From positions 1-42,153 of the forward strand of contig JAHEJM010000024.1 in the NCBI GenBank assembly GCA_024638815.1: a DNA stretch of 42,153 nucleotides. Reading direction: 5' to 3'. The notes under the pieces are model-generated. The model searched no databases. It was not told the DNA's origin and saw only the letters and a program-made list of their open reading frames with translations. A program made the position numbers and the translations under genes. This document shows, piece after piece, positions 1-8,060 of this stretch (positions within the stretch are counted from its first letter, which is position 1; each line of letters starts with the position of its first letter). Origin of the DNA: Acidimicrobiales bacterium (GTDB lineage: Bacteria; Actinomycetota; Acidimicrobiia; Acidimicrobiales; SZUA-35).

Positions 1-255
1 GCTTAGAGCGAACGCACCGGCTGGCGAGGACACGGATTGATCGGCCAGCGCGGAGGGAGCTACTCGTAGCGGCGGCGACTCGGCGACGCAGTCGTCGCGG
101 TCTCCGGCTTGGTTCAGCAGACATTCTCCCGGGTGCGCGATCCGACCCGCCGTCGCCGGTAGACCCGCCTGGACAGGCCGTGTGGCGATGAGCGAGGTTT
201 GCGCGCGCTCGGGAACGCGAAGGTGCGGCGTCGTGCGGGCCGTGTCGCATCGGGC
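1..255. other. No recognisable gene
   Basis: I see no supportable coding region, RNA gene or repeat here. The sequence lies downstream of the minus-strand acyltransferase gene. Short open frames overlap it but none resembles a protein I know. Confidence 0.5.
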
Positions 256-1296
256 TCAGTGCCCAGCGCGGCTGGCGCGGCGCGGCAGCTCTCGCCCGCG
301 GTCGACGGCCTGGGCGATTGGCATGCGCTCGAAGTAGAGGTCGGGCCGGCAGAACTCGATCGCGCCGAACTGTGACTTGAATCGGGCGAGGCCCGCATTG
401 CGCCCTGTTTCCCCGAAGTGGTAGTACCGGCAGCCCATGGCGCATGCTTTTTCGATAGCGAGTTTCTGCAGCAGGAAGCTCGCTCGCACAGGACCGGCGA
501 GCTCGATGTTCATGGCTCCGTTGATGTAATGGGCGTTGGCGTCCTGTAGGACCACGATCGAGGCGGCGGGCTGGCCCTCGACACTGGCCAGCCAGATGGT
601 GAATCGCTCGCCGAGGGTCTCCGCCAGCACCGAGAGCCGGTGGGTCGGGTCTCGACGGGAGGCCCGCAACTGGTAGAGAGCGCGCGAGGGGCCGGCGCGC
701 GCCGACCACCTTACGACGGACTGCTTCCAGAGCTGTCGGAAGGCGGGGAGGAGACGCCCGGAGTGGTCGGATACGACATCGATCGATGACCGCTCTGCCT
801 TGCGGATCGCACGCCGTGCCTGTGAGTTGAAACGGTGTTCGAATACCTGCTCGAATCCACCGTCGAGGTCGAGAATGTGGGTAATCCGCTCGGTCGCATA
901 GGTGGCGCACGACCCCAGTGCCGACCACACGTCGGCCGGCTGGAGCACAGTGGGGCAGATCAGCGTCCTCAGCTGGCCGCGACCGGCGAGGTCGGCCGAC
1001 ACGACGGCGAGCTCTGCCTGCTGCAACGGCTGCGAGGCTACGACGCTGCCGGTCTTCGATGTCCGCTCGATCGTCCCCAAGCCCATCGGTCCGGTGCGCC
1101 GGTAGAGCGGAACCACCAGCTTCTGACCGTTGTCGAACTCGTACAGGCGGGAAGCGTCGGTGGCGTCGTGCTCCGTGCACAACGCGTCGAGACCGCAAGG
1201 TGTCTGGTAAACGAACGCTGTCTCGTCGGCCTCGAGAACGGCCTGCCAGAGAGGGCGGGGGGCCGGAGTAGTTACTGTCCAATCCCGAAGCGTCAC
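256..1296 (-). CDS. FemAB/BioF2-type GNAT acyltransferase
   Basis: Predicted GNAT-fold acyltransferase of the FemAB/BioF2-like class (346 aa); relatives transfer amino-acyl or acyl groups during cell-wall or surface-polymer synthesis. The body reads as two GNAT-like halves. Typical family motifs are the basic segment FNSQARRAIRKAERS, the stretch ending YINGAMNIELAGP, and the C-terminal FGETGRNAGLARFKSQFGA (about residues 293-312). The open frame extends to 1668, but that extension is low-complexity. I choose GTG at 1294-1296 because AGGAG lies 9 bases upstream and family homology begins at VTLRDWTV. The neighbours are teichoic-acid-like and exopolysaccharide genes, so a surface role is likely; the acceptor is unknown. 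Confidence 0.75.
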   Translation of the reverse strand: MTLRDWTVTTPAPRPLWQAVLEADETAFVYQTPCGLDALCTEHDATDASRLYEFDNGQKLVVPLYRRTGPMGLGTIERTSKTGSVVASQPLQQAELAVVSADLAGRGQLRTLICPTVLQPADVWSALGSCATYATERITHILDLDGGFEQVFEHRFNSQARRAIRKAERSSIDVVSDHSGRLLPAFRQLWKQSVVRWSARAGPSRALYQLRASRRDPTHRLSVLAETLGERFTIWLASVEGQPAASIVVLQDANAHYINGAMNIELAGPVRASFLLQKLAIEKACAMGCRYYHFGETGRNAGLARFKSQFGAIEFCRPDLYFERMPIAQAVDRGRELPRRASRAGH

Positions 1297-1689
1297 CAAC
1301 GCTGGCTCCTGATCGACGATCGAAGGTAACGACAGTGTCCGGCTGACCGGGGTGAACCGAGGCGGGAGGCGCAAGATGGCTGGATCGGGTCGGTCTTCCG
1401 GACGCGGCTGCGCGTGCCGATCGCGCCTGCTTTCAGGTTCGGGTGATGGTGTGGATGCATTCGCCGTGTCGCTTGGTGGGAAGCAGGTTCGACCGGTCAA
1501 GACCCGGCTCCGGCCGCCTGTGCTGACCAGCGTAGGCGGTTTCGTGCCGGTTGGACCCATCGGTGACAGGACGCCGGTGCCCGCGGATGGCGCCATGACC
1601 TTGTCAGAGGGGAAGAGGTCCGGGGCCAAGTGGAGGTGATGATCGCCGAGCATTGCAGTCGAGGCCACGGGTCCGAGCGGAGCCTCTGG
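1297..1689. other. Intergenic, no gene called
   Basis: This holds the upstream region of the acyltransferase gene on the minus strand. It is open in several frames because of high GC, but none gives a recognisable protein. I see no clear terminator or convincing promoter. Confidence 0.4.
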
Positions 1690-1965
1690 CCTGTTCGATC
1701 CCTGCGTGCCACCATCGCAACGCCTTGGCCGGCGGATCGAGAACCAGTACCCAGCTCATGCCGTACTCGACTGCCCGCTGGACTGCATACTGCTTGTTGT
1801 CGCCTCGATGCCGCCGACGATTGGCGGCCGACACCACCTCCACGGGCATCTCAACCTTGCGCGCCGATGTTGGGGTCGGGCCGGCGACAATACCGCGCCA
1901 CGGGTCTCAGGTCGATGCCGAATCCGAGCGGGCCGAGCCGACGCACCGTCGGCTCCGATTCCTCG
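1690..1965 (-). pseudogene. Uma2-family endonuclease-fold remnant
   Basis: The minus-strand frame starting at 1849 begins MPVEVVSAANRRRHRGDNKQ and continues with WVLVLDPPAKALRWW. These match the central and C-terminal blocks of Uma2-family (PD-(D/E)XK fold) proteins: the 'PVEVxS..N..RD..K...Y' helix and the 'Y.VLDP....WW' strand. The preceding block, ending RRPDPNIGAQ, lies in a different frame just upstream (about 1853-1965). Joining the two needs a one-base shift near 1855. After about 1690 the frame runs into unrelated sequence. I read it as a frameshifted, truncated remnant. Uma2 proteins are of uncertain function. A short functional protein is possible but unlikely. Confidence 0.45.
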
Positions 1966-2023
1966 TCGTGACAGAGGTCTACCCCAGCGCCCTTGACCGG
2001 CTACGGGCCGAGCGGGCCGCGGT

Positions 2024-2412
2024 GTGACCCTGACCGAAACCGAGGAGGTCGTCGGCAAGGCCGACTTCCTCGTCCTCACCCTGCCGCTGAGCCCCTCGAC
2101 CACCCATCTCATCGGGGTCGACGTGCTCGAAGCGATGAAGCCGGGGCGTACCTGGTGAACATGGCTCGAGGCGGGGTGCTCGATGAGAACGCGCTGCTCG
2201 ATGCGCTCGAACGGGGGCACCTGGCTGGGGCCGCCCTTGACGTCCACGAACGGGATGGCGGGGGAGCGATCCTACCCCTGGCCGGACTGCCCAACGTCAT
2301 CCGCACCCCGCACATCGGTGCCGGCACGGTCGATTCCCAGCGCGTAATCGGCGAACGAGCGCTCGAGATCGTGGCCGATCACCTCAGCTGTGGGTCCTCA
2401 GCTCCTCGATAG
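2024..2412 (+). pseudogene. D-2-hydroxyacid dehydrogenase, 5'-truncated and frameshifted
   Basis: This is the C-terminal part of an NAD-dependent D-isomer-specific 2-hydroxyacid dehydrogenase. Frame one gives ADFLVLTLPLSPSTTHLIG and EAMKPG. After a one-base shift near 2147 the next frame gives AYLVNMARGGVLDENALLDA, AALDVHE and LPNVIRTPHIGAGT. These are the family's post-Rossmann blocks, including the NxARG(G/S) loop and the ALDVxE and TPHI(G/A) motifs with the catalytic His. The N-terminal substrate domain and the GxGxxG nucleotide-binding motif are missing. Truncation plus frameshift make it non-functional. Its 3' end overlaps the 3' end of the convergent glycerophosphotransferase gene by 29 bases. 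Confidence 0.8.
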
Positions 2413-3643
2413 CGGCGAGGACCCGCTCGCACGCCTTGTCGTCAACATAGCGGTGCAGCATGGCCATTACAGCGTGGCGTTGCCCCGTGGTCCCGACCCC
2501 GACCCCGCCGACGGCGTCGGTCTCGCTGGCCCCGGTCGAGAGCTCGGCGATGGCGGCCAGGAGTGCGTCACCGTCGAGACAGAGCGGTCCGACCGCGATC
2601 TCGGTCGGTTCGAACACCAGCTTGCGGGAGCTTGCCACGAACTCGTCGAGGTCGGGCATGTAGTGGATGATCGGACGATCGAGGACCATGAAATCGAAGA
2701 TGATCGATGAATAGTCGCTGATGAGTACCGACGTGAAGGGTAGCAGGTCGTAGACATCGGTGTCCTGGAAAAGCTGCACGATCCGATCGGTCGGGTGATG
2801 GAAACTCGAACGGTCATCGGGGTGGAATTTGAGGTAGAGTCTCCCGTCCATCGACGCGAGCATGTCGTGGAGGCGAGCCCAGTCGACGTCGATGTAGGGT
2901 TGGGTGCTGTCCCGGTATGTCGGAAGGTAGAGAAACGTCGGTCGCCCCGCCGCTACGTCCTCGACGAGCTGGCGCGGACACGTACGGAGATCCTGATCCT
3001 GGGCCGCCCGGAGCAACCAGTCATTGCGCGGGAATCCGGTGATGGCGACGGAATCCTCGGTAGCGTCGAAGGCCCTACGAGTGATCTCGGCAGTCCTCTG
3101 CGACGTAGCGATGATCAGGTCCGGACGCATGGCGTGCCACGGCATCATCGCCCCATAAGCCAGGCGTTCCCAGCCGGCACCGTGGAAGAGCCGGTAATAA
3201 CGGCTGGTCGGTTGGTCGATGTCGCGCTCGAAGGCCTTCAGAGGTACCCCACTCCAAAGATTGACCATCTTCGCCCCGCGGGAGAGCCAGAAGTTGATGT
3301 CCTTGGCGAAGTTGTCGAACAGGTACACCTCCGATCGGAGGCAGGCGAACGCACCCCTGGCGGACCAGATCAAATGCGCCGAGCCGCCTTCGTCGCGGAC
3401 CTGGTCGACGATGGCGCGGTGCCGCGAGATCCAGACCGGTCGAATCGAGGGATCGTCGAGATCCCTGCAGTATCGGTAAAAGGCTGCTGCGTTGTCGGCG
3501 TAGCGGTGGCCGCCCCAGGAACCGAATACCCACAGTCCCCGGCTGCGTGGGACCAGGCCCGACAGGGCGTAGGCCCCGAACTGGAATGGTCGGGCCGCGG
3601 CCGTCGCCGTCAACCACGCGACATGGCGTAGGCGACCCGTCAC
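2384..3643 (-). CDS. CDP-glycerol:glycerophosphate glycerophosphotransferase family protein
   Basis: A 419-aa member of the TagB/TagF (Glyphos_transf) family, enzymes that transfer glycerol-phosphate or related polyol-phosphate units from CDP-activated donors onto membrane-linked wall polymers at the inner membrane face. Diagnostic motifs are KMVNLWSGVPLKAF in the first half, then GFPRND, YLPTYRDS, LKFHPDD and LISDYSSIIFDF followed by RPIIHYMPD. All core blocks are present and the length fits a TagB-type single-domain protein. The GTG start forms a GTGA overlap with the stop of the upstream transaminase fragment, so the two were co-translated. The context suggests a teichoic-acid-like or phosphonate-decorated surface polymer. 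Donor and acceptor cannot be read from sequence. Confidence 0.88.
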   Translation of the reverse strand: MTGRLRHVAWLTATAAARPFQFGAYALSGLVPRSRGLWVFGSWGGHRYADNAAAFYRYCRDLDDPSIRPVWISRHRAIVDQVRDEGGSAHLIWSARGAFACLRSEVYLFDNFAKDINFWLSRGAKMVNLWSGVPLKAFERDIDQPTSRYYRLFHGAGWERLAYGAMMPWHAMRPDLIIATSQRTAEITRRAFDATEDSVAITGFPRNDWLLRAAQDQDLRTCPRQLVEDVAAGRPTFLYLPTYRDSTQPYIDVDWARLHDMLASMDGRLYLKFHPDDRSSFHHPTDRIVQLFQDTDVYDLLPFTSVLISDYSSIIFDFMVLDRPIIHYMPDLDEFVASSRKLVFEPTEIAVGPLCLDGDALLAAIAELSTGASETDAVGGVGVGTTGQRHAVMAMLHRYVDDKACERVLAAIEELRTHS

Positions 3644-4011
3644 GAGTTCGACCTGTTCGAACGGGACTCATCCCGGACCAGGATCGCCGGATAGATCTGC
3701 TCGCGGACGCGACGGTAATCCTCGGGCGTGTCGCACTCGGAGGACAGGAAGTGACCCGGGACGACCACGGCACCCATCCTCTCCGTCGTGTCGGTGTCAG
3801 TGACCTTGCCCGTATAGATCATGAACCTGCGCTGGTTGAGAGCGCAGTGAAAGGTGGCGAAGCTGTAGGCGGCCTCGAGCGGTGTCCGGAATGTTGTGAT
3901 GATCGGCGACAGCAGCCCGCCGGGGAGGAGGGTGGTGGTGAACCCCTGCTCGGTCATGCCCTGGACAAGCTGGTCACGATTGGCGGCATAGCGCGCCGTG
4001 CGGCCCGCCAC
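3640..4011 (-). pseudogene. 2-aminoethylphosphonate transaminase C-terminal fragment with nucleotidyltransferase-like tail
   Basis: Residues 1-75 resemble the C-terminal domain of 2-aminoethylphosphonate--pyruvate transaminases (PhnW/AEPT): RYAANRDQLVQGMTEQGF, LLSPIITTF, FATFHCALNQRRFMIYTGK. The PLP-binding large domain with its lysine is absent; upstream there is a stop at 4036-4038 and no continuation in other frames. After TERMG the expected family ending is replaced by a tail containing CDTPEDYRRVREQIY, which looks like the DTPEDY terminus of sugar or alcohol nucleotidyltransferases. It may be a deletion junction between an AEPT gene and a CMP-phosphonate cytidylyltransferase (PntC-like) gene. 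The frame stays open and is GTGA-coupled to the glycerophosphotransferase, so it may still be translated. Confidence 0.6.
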
Positions 4012-4408
4012 CCTGCCAATCGATAGGGGGTCTGCTCATCCATGCTTGCCACTCCAATCTCCATCGGCACCGGGAGTCGAACCCACCATCATGACAAGAC
4101 CGCCGAATCCGCCTACCGCCAAGAGGCTCATCCTGCCAAGGAGAGCCCAAATGCACAACAGCGTCTATGATATTGGATTCGGAGGTTATCAAGGGTCCCC
4201 GAACAGAAGCGGATTGTCGGACCAGACGCGCCAAGAGCTTCAGCCATCGCGGGCCCTCAAGGAGTTGACTGTTGCGGCGGGCGAATTGTGCAATCCACAC
4301 GAGTGTCCAGGAGCTCGCGGGTGAGCGGGATACAGGTACGTCGTCAATGAAGCGGCGGGCGACTCACGTGGTTCGACGACGAAGAACGATCGGGAGCAGG
4401 CCGGGCCG
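4012..4408. other. Divergent intergenic region
   Basis: This spacer lies between the minus-strand surface genes and the plus-strand operon. It contains the least GC-rich patch of the neighbourhood (about 4150-4200, around TATGATATTGG), a likely place for promoters, but no -35/-10 pair with good spacing is clear on either strand. A T-arm-like string at about 4068-4085 does not fold into a tRNA. No gene is called. Confidence 0.45.
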
Positions 4409-5602
4409 ATGACAGCCGAGAAACGGGCGATCGTGATCGGGATCGACAGCCTCCAGGGTCTGCAGGCGGCCCGGATCCTCCATGGTCACGGGATTGAGAT
4501 CACCGCCATCGCCAAGGACCCCGGCCACCCCTACTGCCGGACGCGGGTTCCAGCCAACATCCTGTACACCGACACCGGGTCCGACGAGCTCGTTTCGACT
4601 CTGTCGGCGATCGACACCGGCGGTGACGACCCACCCGTCCTCGTGCCCTGCCAGGATCAGAGCGTCGCGGTGGTCTCCCGCCGCCGGGACGACCTGGCCG
4701 ATCGGTTCCGGTTCAACCTCCCGCCGGCAGATGTCGTGGATCAGTTGATGGCGAAACCTTCCTTCATCCGCCACGCGCAGCAGATCGGCCTGACGCTCCC
4801 GCCGTCGCTGCTGGTAGCCGACAACCAGGACCTGAAGCGTGCGGCGAAAGAGATCGAGCCGCCCTACGTCTTCAAACCCGCGGTGCGGACCGCCCGGTGG
4901 GATGCCAAGACGCGGCGCAAGGTGTACATTGTCGACCGACCGGACCAGCTCCGCGCCCTCTACGCCACCCATCGGGAGGATGCGGAGAGCTTCGTGGTGC
5001 AGTCGCTAATCCCCGGCGACGATTCCACCCTCCACTCCTTCAACGGCTACTTCGACCGCTCGGGAACCCCGCTCGCCACGTTCACCGCCCGCAAGCTGCG
5101 GCAGTGGCCACCGGGCGCCGGTTCGAGCTCGTCGGGCGAGGAGGTGGACGATGAAGAGCTGCGGACAATGGCCTTGAAGCTGTTCAGCAGCGTCCCGTAC
5201 CGCGGTCTGGCCTATCTGGAGACCAAGCGTGATCCCCGAACGGGCACCCACTACGCCATCGAGGCCAATGTCGCACGCCCGACCGGCCGCTCGGCCATCG
5301 CCGAGGCGGGCGGCGTCGAGCTCCTGTTGACGATGTTCAACGACATCGTCGGCGCCCCGCTCCCGGCGGCCCGAATCCAGACGTTCACGGGAGCCAAGTG
5401 GATAGACCTCCGCCACGACCTCCAATCGGCGCTGGTGCTCCTGCGTCGGCGAGAGACCACGGCGCGAGAGGTGATCACGAGCTACCGCGGCCCGAAGGCT
5501 TTTGCCATCGCCTCGGCTCGCGATCCCTTGCCGTTCCTGGCCGATATGGCCAGCGTCATCATCGACCCCCGCCGCCAGCGGAAGGGACGGACAGGAGGAT
5601 GA
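4409..5602 (+). CDS. ATP-grasp domain ligase
   Basis: A 397-aa ATP-grasp protein, a superfamily that couples ATP hydrolysis to joining a carboxylate with an amine or thiol nucleophile. Residues 1-110 form a Rossmann-like pre-ATP-grasp domain (IVIGIDSLQGLQAARIL, then LVPCQDQSVAVVS). The ATP-grasp fold follows with YVFKPAVRTARWDAKTRR, VVQSLIPGDDSTLHSFNGY and the metal-binding stretch YAIEANVARPTGRSAIAEAGG. The ligand set looks intact. The ATG follows a weak GGAG 11 bases upstream. Its stop overlaps the next gene's start (ATGA), marking an operon with the NDK-like protein and a methyltransferase. Relatives occur in exopolysaccharide clusters; the substrate is unknown. Confidence 0.8.
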   Translation: MTAEKRAIVIGIDSLQGLQAARILHGHGIEITAIAKDPGHPYCRTRVPANILYTDTGSDELVSTLSAIDTGGDDPPVLVPCQDQSVAVVSRRRDDLADRFRFNLPPADVVDQLMAKPSFIRHAQQIGLTLPPSLLVADNQDLKRAAKEIEPPYVFKPAVRTARWDAKTRRKVYIVDRPDQLRALYATHREDAESFVVQSLIPGDDSTLHSFNGYFDRSGTPLATFTARKLRQWPPGAGSSSSGEEVDDEELRTMALKLFSSVPYRGLAYLETKRDPRTGTHYAIEANVARPTGRSAIAEAGGVELLLTMFNDIVGAPLPAARIQTFTGAKWIDLRHDLQSALVLLRRRETTAREVITSYRGPKAFAIASARDPLPFLADMASVIIDPRRQRKGRTGG

Positions 5603-6888
5603 CCGATGTCGACGCCGCCCGGTGCATGGATGTCGACACGATGGAGGGTCGTTTCGGGCTGTTCGTCATCTGGTCCTCGGGGATGTCGCACGCCGACTAC
5701 ATCCTCGAGGTTCTGGCGCGACGGCTCGAGATCCTGCAGATCTTCGAGGTGCACTGGTCCGATCACCTCGTGAGGAGAAACTACGAGCGCTTCTACTCCG
5801 ACCTCGACGTGGCCGGCGTCTATCACGAGCTCAACAAGGGACGGGGCCCGTTCCTGGCTATCCCTGTCCGTGACAACCATCCGGCGCGCGACTACCGCGA
5901 CACTTCTCGGGGCAAGCGTCTGGTGAGCGTCAACCTCGTCGACACGAAGCAGCACCTACGCGACCGGCTGGGCAACATCGGTGTCCACTGTGGGGAGAAC
6001 GACTGGGAGTCGGAACGCGACCTGGCCATGCTCCTGGGGCTGCGTCCCTCCGAGCTCCGCTCGACCGATGGTGTGACCGGGCTCGAGCCGACGAGCTCGC
6101 TCCACAGGGACGTGACCGGTGCTGGGGGTTGGACCTCGATGGCCGAGATGTTCGCCACCCTCAACCCGGTCGTGCCCTACATCGCAGTCGATGCGAGGCG
6201 CAGCACGGACGAGCGCTGGCCGGATCGGCACACCGAGCCCGTCCAGATCGTGACCTTCGAGCTCCATATGCTGCACACACTGATCGACGGCCGGCCGATC
6301 GACGGCCGTCACCGGCCGGCCGGGGGACGGTTCCTGGTCTCCATCGACGGGGAGCGTGTTCCTGTGGACCTGTGGCCAGTCGAAGGGGGCTTCATCGACG
6401 CCGAATGGGCCGGCGCGTGCCTCGAGAGCCGCGTTCTCGACGAGCACGGGATCTACCGGGCCCCGCCCGAGGACGATCTCGCCATCCGCGCCTACCTCGC
6501 CGTGACCCGCCGACGCCGCCTTGACGCTGCGGACCACCGGGCCCTTCGGGAGCTGAACCGACTGGTGCCCATGACCTCGACAGGCGATGCGGCGAACGAC
6601 GACGACCCGGGGAAGATCGACCACCGGTCGGGCACGGCCATCGTGACCCGCTATCTCCATCAGCGCGGCTACCGCCGGGTCCGACCGCTCGACCGGACGA
6701 TCGTCGTGCACGAGCCCGACGACACGCTGCTGGCCACTTGTAAACGACGCGTCCGCGCCATGGCCGCCATGGCCGCGTATAGGATTGCCGGCGTCGCCAC
6801 GGATGGCTATCTGAGGGTCCACGAGGCGGCGGTGGACAGGCTGCCCGGACTTCGCAGCCTGTGGCGCCGCTGGAGGTATCGCGAATGA
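5599..6888 (+). CDS. Unknown protein with NDK-like N-terminal and nucleotidyltransferase-like middle domain
   Basis: A 429-aa protein. About residues 14-150 resemble a nucleoside-diphosphate kinase fold in order: opening strand FGLFVIWSS, helix and strand RRLEILQIFEVHW, an RFY segment, GPFLAIPVRD, TSRGKRLVSVNLVD, and IGVHCGENDWESERDLAMLLG. The last aligns with the NDK active-site block 'NxxHGSDSxESAxxEI', keeping the His. Residues 170-330 (GGRFLVSIDGERVPVDLWPV, then YRAPPEDDLAIRAYL) recall nucleotidyltransferase-like proteins of capsule loci, but the usual DxD is not obvious. From memory, similar long proteins occur in surface polysaccharide clusters without known function. Start ATG 5599 overlaps the upstream stop and its own stop overlaps the next start (ATGA). 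Whether it has phosphotransfer activity is open. Confidence 0.7.
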   Translation: MTDVDAARCMDVDTMEGRFGLFVIWSSGMSHADYILEVLARRLEILQIFEVHWSDHLVRRNYERFYSDLDVAGVYHELNKGRGPFLAIPVRDNHPARDYRDTSRGKRLVSVNLVDTKQHLRDRLGNIGVHCGENDWESERDLAMLLGLRPSELRSTDGVTGLEPTSSLHRDVTGAGGWTSMAEMFATLNPVVPYIAVDARRSTDERWPDRHTEPVQIVTFELHMLHTLIDGRPIDGRHRPAGGRFLVSIDGERVPVDLWPVEGGFIDAEWAGACLESRVLDEHGIYRAPPEDDLAIRAYLAVTRRRRLDAADHRALRELNRLVPMTSTGDAANDDDPGKIDHRSGTAIVTRYLHQRGYRRVRPLDRTIVVHEPDDTLLATCKRRVRAMAAMAAYRIAGVATDGYLRVHEAAVDRLPGLRSLWRRWRYRE

Positions 6889-7658
6889 CGACCACGGCAG
6901 TCGGAGATCTCAAGCCACGGCTGACGAGGGGGGCGAAAGCGGCCATTCTGGTGGTGCGGGCCGGCCTCTTCGTCGGGCTGCGATACCGGTGCCCGTGCTG
7001 CGGTTGGCGTGTGAGGGCGTTTGCCGGGCAGTGGAGCATCGTCGGCACCTCCCCCGCCGGCTACTGCCCTCGCTGCAATGTCAAGGCCCGCCATCGTCGG
7101 ATCTGGCGACATCTCGGCAACCACGCCGAGCTGGGCGGCGACCACCGCGTCGTCCTCGAGGTTGCCCCCTGGCCGGGTCTGGCGCGGGCTCTGCGCCGGC
7201 ATCCCCGCGTCGAGCACCACGGTGTCGATCTCCGTCCGACGCCCGGCTGCGCGGACACCCGGGGTGACGCCACGGCGCTTCCGCTGCGCAGCGGCTCGTT
7301 CGATCTCGTGCTCTGTGTCCACGTGCTCGAGCATGTGCCCGACGACAGGGCGGCCATCGCCGAGATCCACCGGTGTCTGCGGGAGGGCGGACTGGCGATC
7401 GTCTCCGTACCGCTCGGCTTCGATGGTCCCACGGACGAGGATCCCTCGATCCGAGACCCTGACGAACGGGCTCGACGATTCGGCGAGCGGGATCATGTCC
7501 GGGCCTACGGGCTCGACCTGGCCGATCGACTCCGAGACGCCGGATTCGACGTCACACTGTATCGGGAGAGCGAACTCGACCCTGCGGAGGGGCGACGCTT
7601 CGGGCTGAAGGGTGACGAGAACATCTTTCACTGCCTGAAGCCCCACAGCGCTGCGTGA
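6885..7658 (+). CDS. Class I SAM-dependent methyltransferase with zinc ribbon
   Basis: A 257-aa methyltransferase of the Methyltransf_11 type. An N-terminal four-cysteine zinc ribbon is visible (CPCC at residues 36-39, CPRC at 61-64), then the SAM-binding Rossmann domain: motif I region VVLEVAPWPGLA, acidic GVDLRP, GDATALPL, and FDLVLCVHVLEHVPDD followed by LREGGLAIVSVP. The C-terminal part (GERDHVRAYG, FHCLKP) is typical of methyltransferases in polysaccharide and glycan loci. ATG 6885 overlaps the preceding stop in ATGA. It probably methylates the product, or an intermediate, made by the two upstream proteins; the substrate is inferred only from context. Confidence 0.85.
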   Translation: MTTTAVGDLKPRLTRGAKAAILVVRAGLFVGLRYRCPCCGWRVRAFAGQWSIVGTSPAGYCPRCNVKARHRRIWRHLGNHAELGGDHRVVLEVAPWPGLARALRRHPRVEHHGVDLRPTPGCADTRGDATALPLRSGSFDLVLCVHVLEHVPDDRAAIAEIHRCLREGGLAIVSVPLGFDGPTDEDPSIRDPDERARRFGERDHVRAYGLDLADRLRDAGFDVTLYRESELDPAEGRRFGLKGDENIFHCLKPHSAA

Positions 7659-7821
7659 AACCGGGCGGCAAACCGGAACGCCCGGCCATCCGACCTCGCC
7701 GGTGCAAGAGTCGTTCGTGCGATGGTCTACGTGTACAAGAGCACGACGGCTTTGCGCCCCCGGACCCTCACCTCCTCGATAACCGGCCCATCCGACGAGC
7801 CGCGTCCTTGAGACTGTCGAC
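7659..7821. other. Short spacer, no gene
   Basis: No recognisable gene or terminator is seen between the methyltransferase stop and the beta-lactamase remnant. Confidence 0.4.
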
Positions 7822-8060
7822 TGTCACCCCACCGTTGCTCTTGCCATCGGTGTGGTGGGCAGGGAAGGCCTCCGGCTCTTTCATAGCCACGGTGTGGCCG
7901 ACGGAGAGTCGAAGGAGCCGATCGCCGAAGCCACCGTGTTTCGCATCGCCTCGATCACCAAGACGTTCACCGCCATCGCCATCATGCAGTTGTGGGAACG
8001 GAGGCTGTGCCGCCGGAGCGCCGGCCGACGAGTGTTTTCGCCGGCACCGTCAGCGCATGT
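7822..8060 (+). pseudogene. Serine beta-lactamase/transpeptidase-like (class C) N-terminal remnant
   Basis: The frame from about 7822 reads VALAIGVVGREGLRLFHSHG, then TVFRIASITKTFTAIAIMQL. This is the N-terminal strand pair and SxxK active-site helix of the class C beta-lactamase/esterase family; the SITK motif is intact. At about 8010 the homology moves to another frame (GAPADECFRRH, matching the family's 'LDAPADEYL' block). It ends by 8060, where the convergent HTH gene begins. The YxN and KTG motifs and about 300 residues are missing. There is no start codon or ribosome binding site for the fragment. It is a truncated, frameshifted remnant. Confidence 0.7.

Noticed and set aside
4060..4145. 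tRNA-like T-arm (GGGTTCGACTCCC) on the minus strand
   Set aside because: Only three T-stem pairs form; no matching acceptor, D-arm or anticodon arm could be drawn, so it is not called as a tRNA or tRNA fragment.
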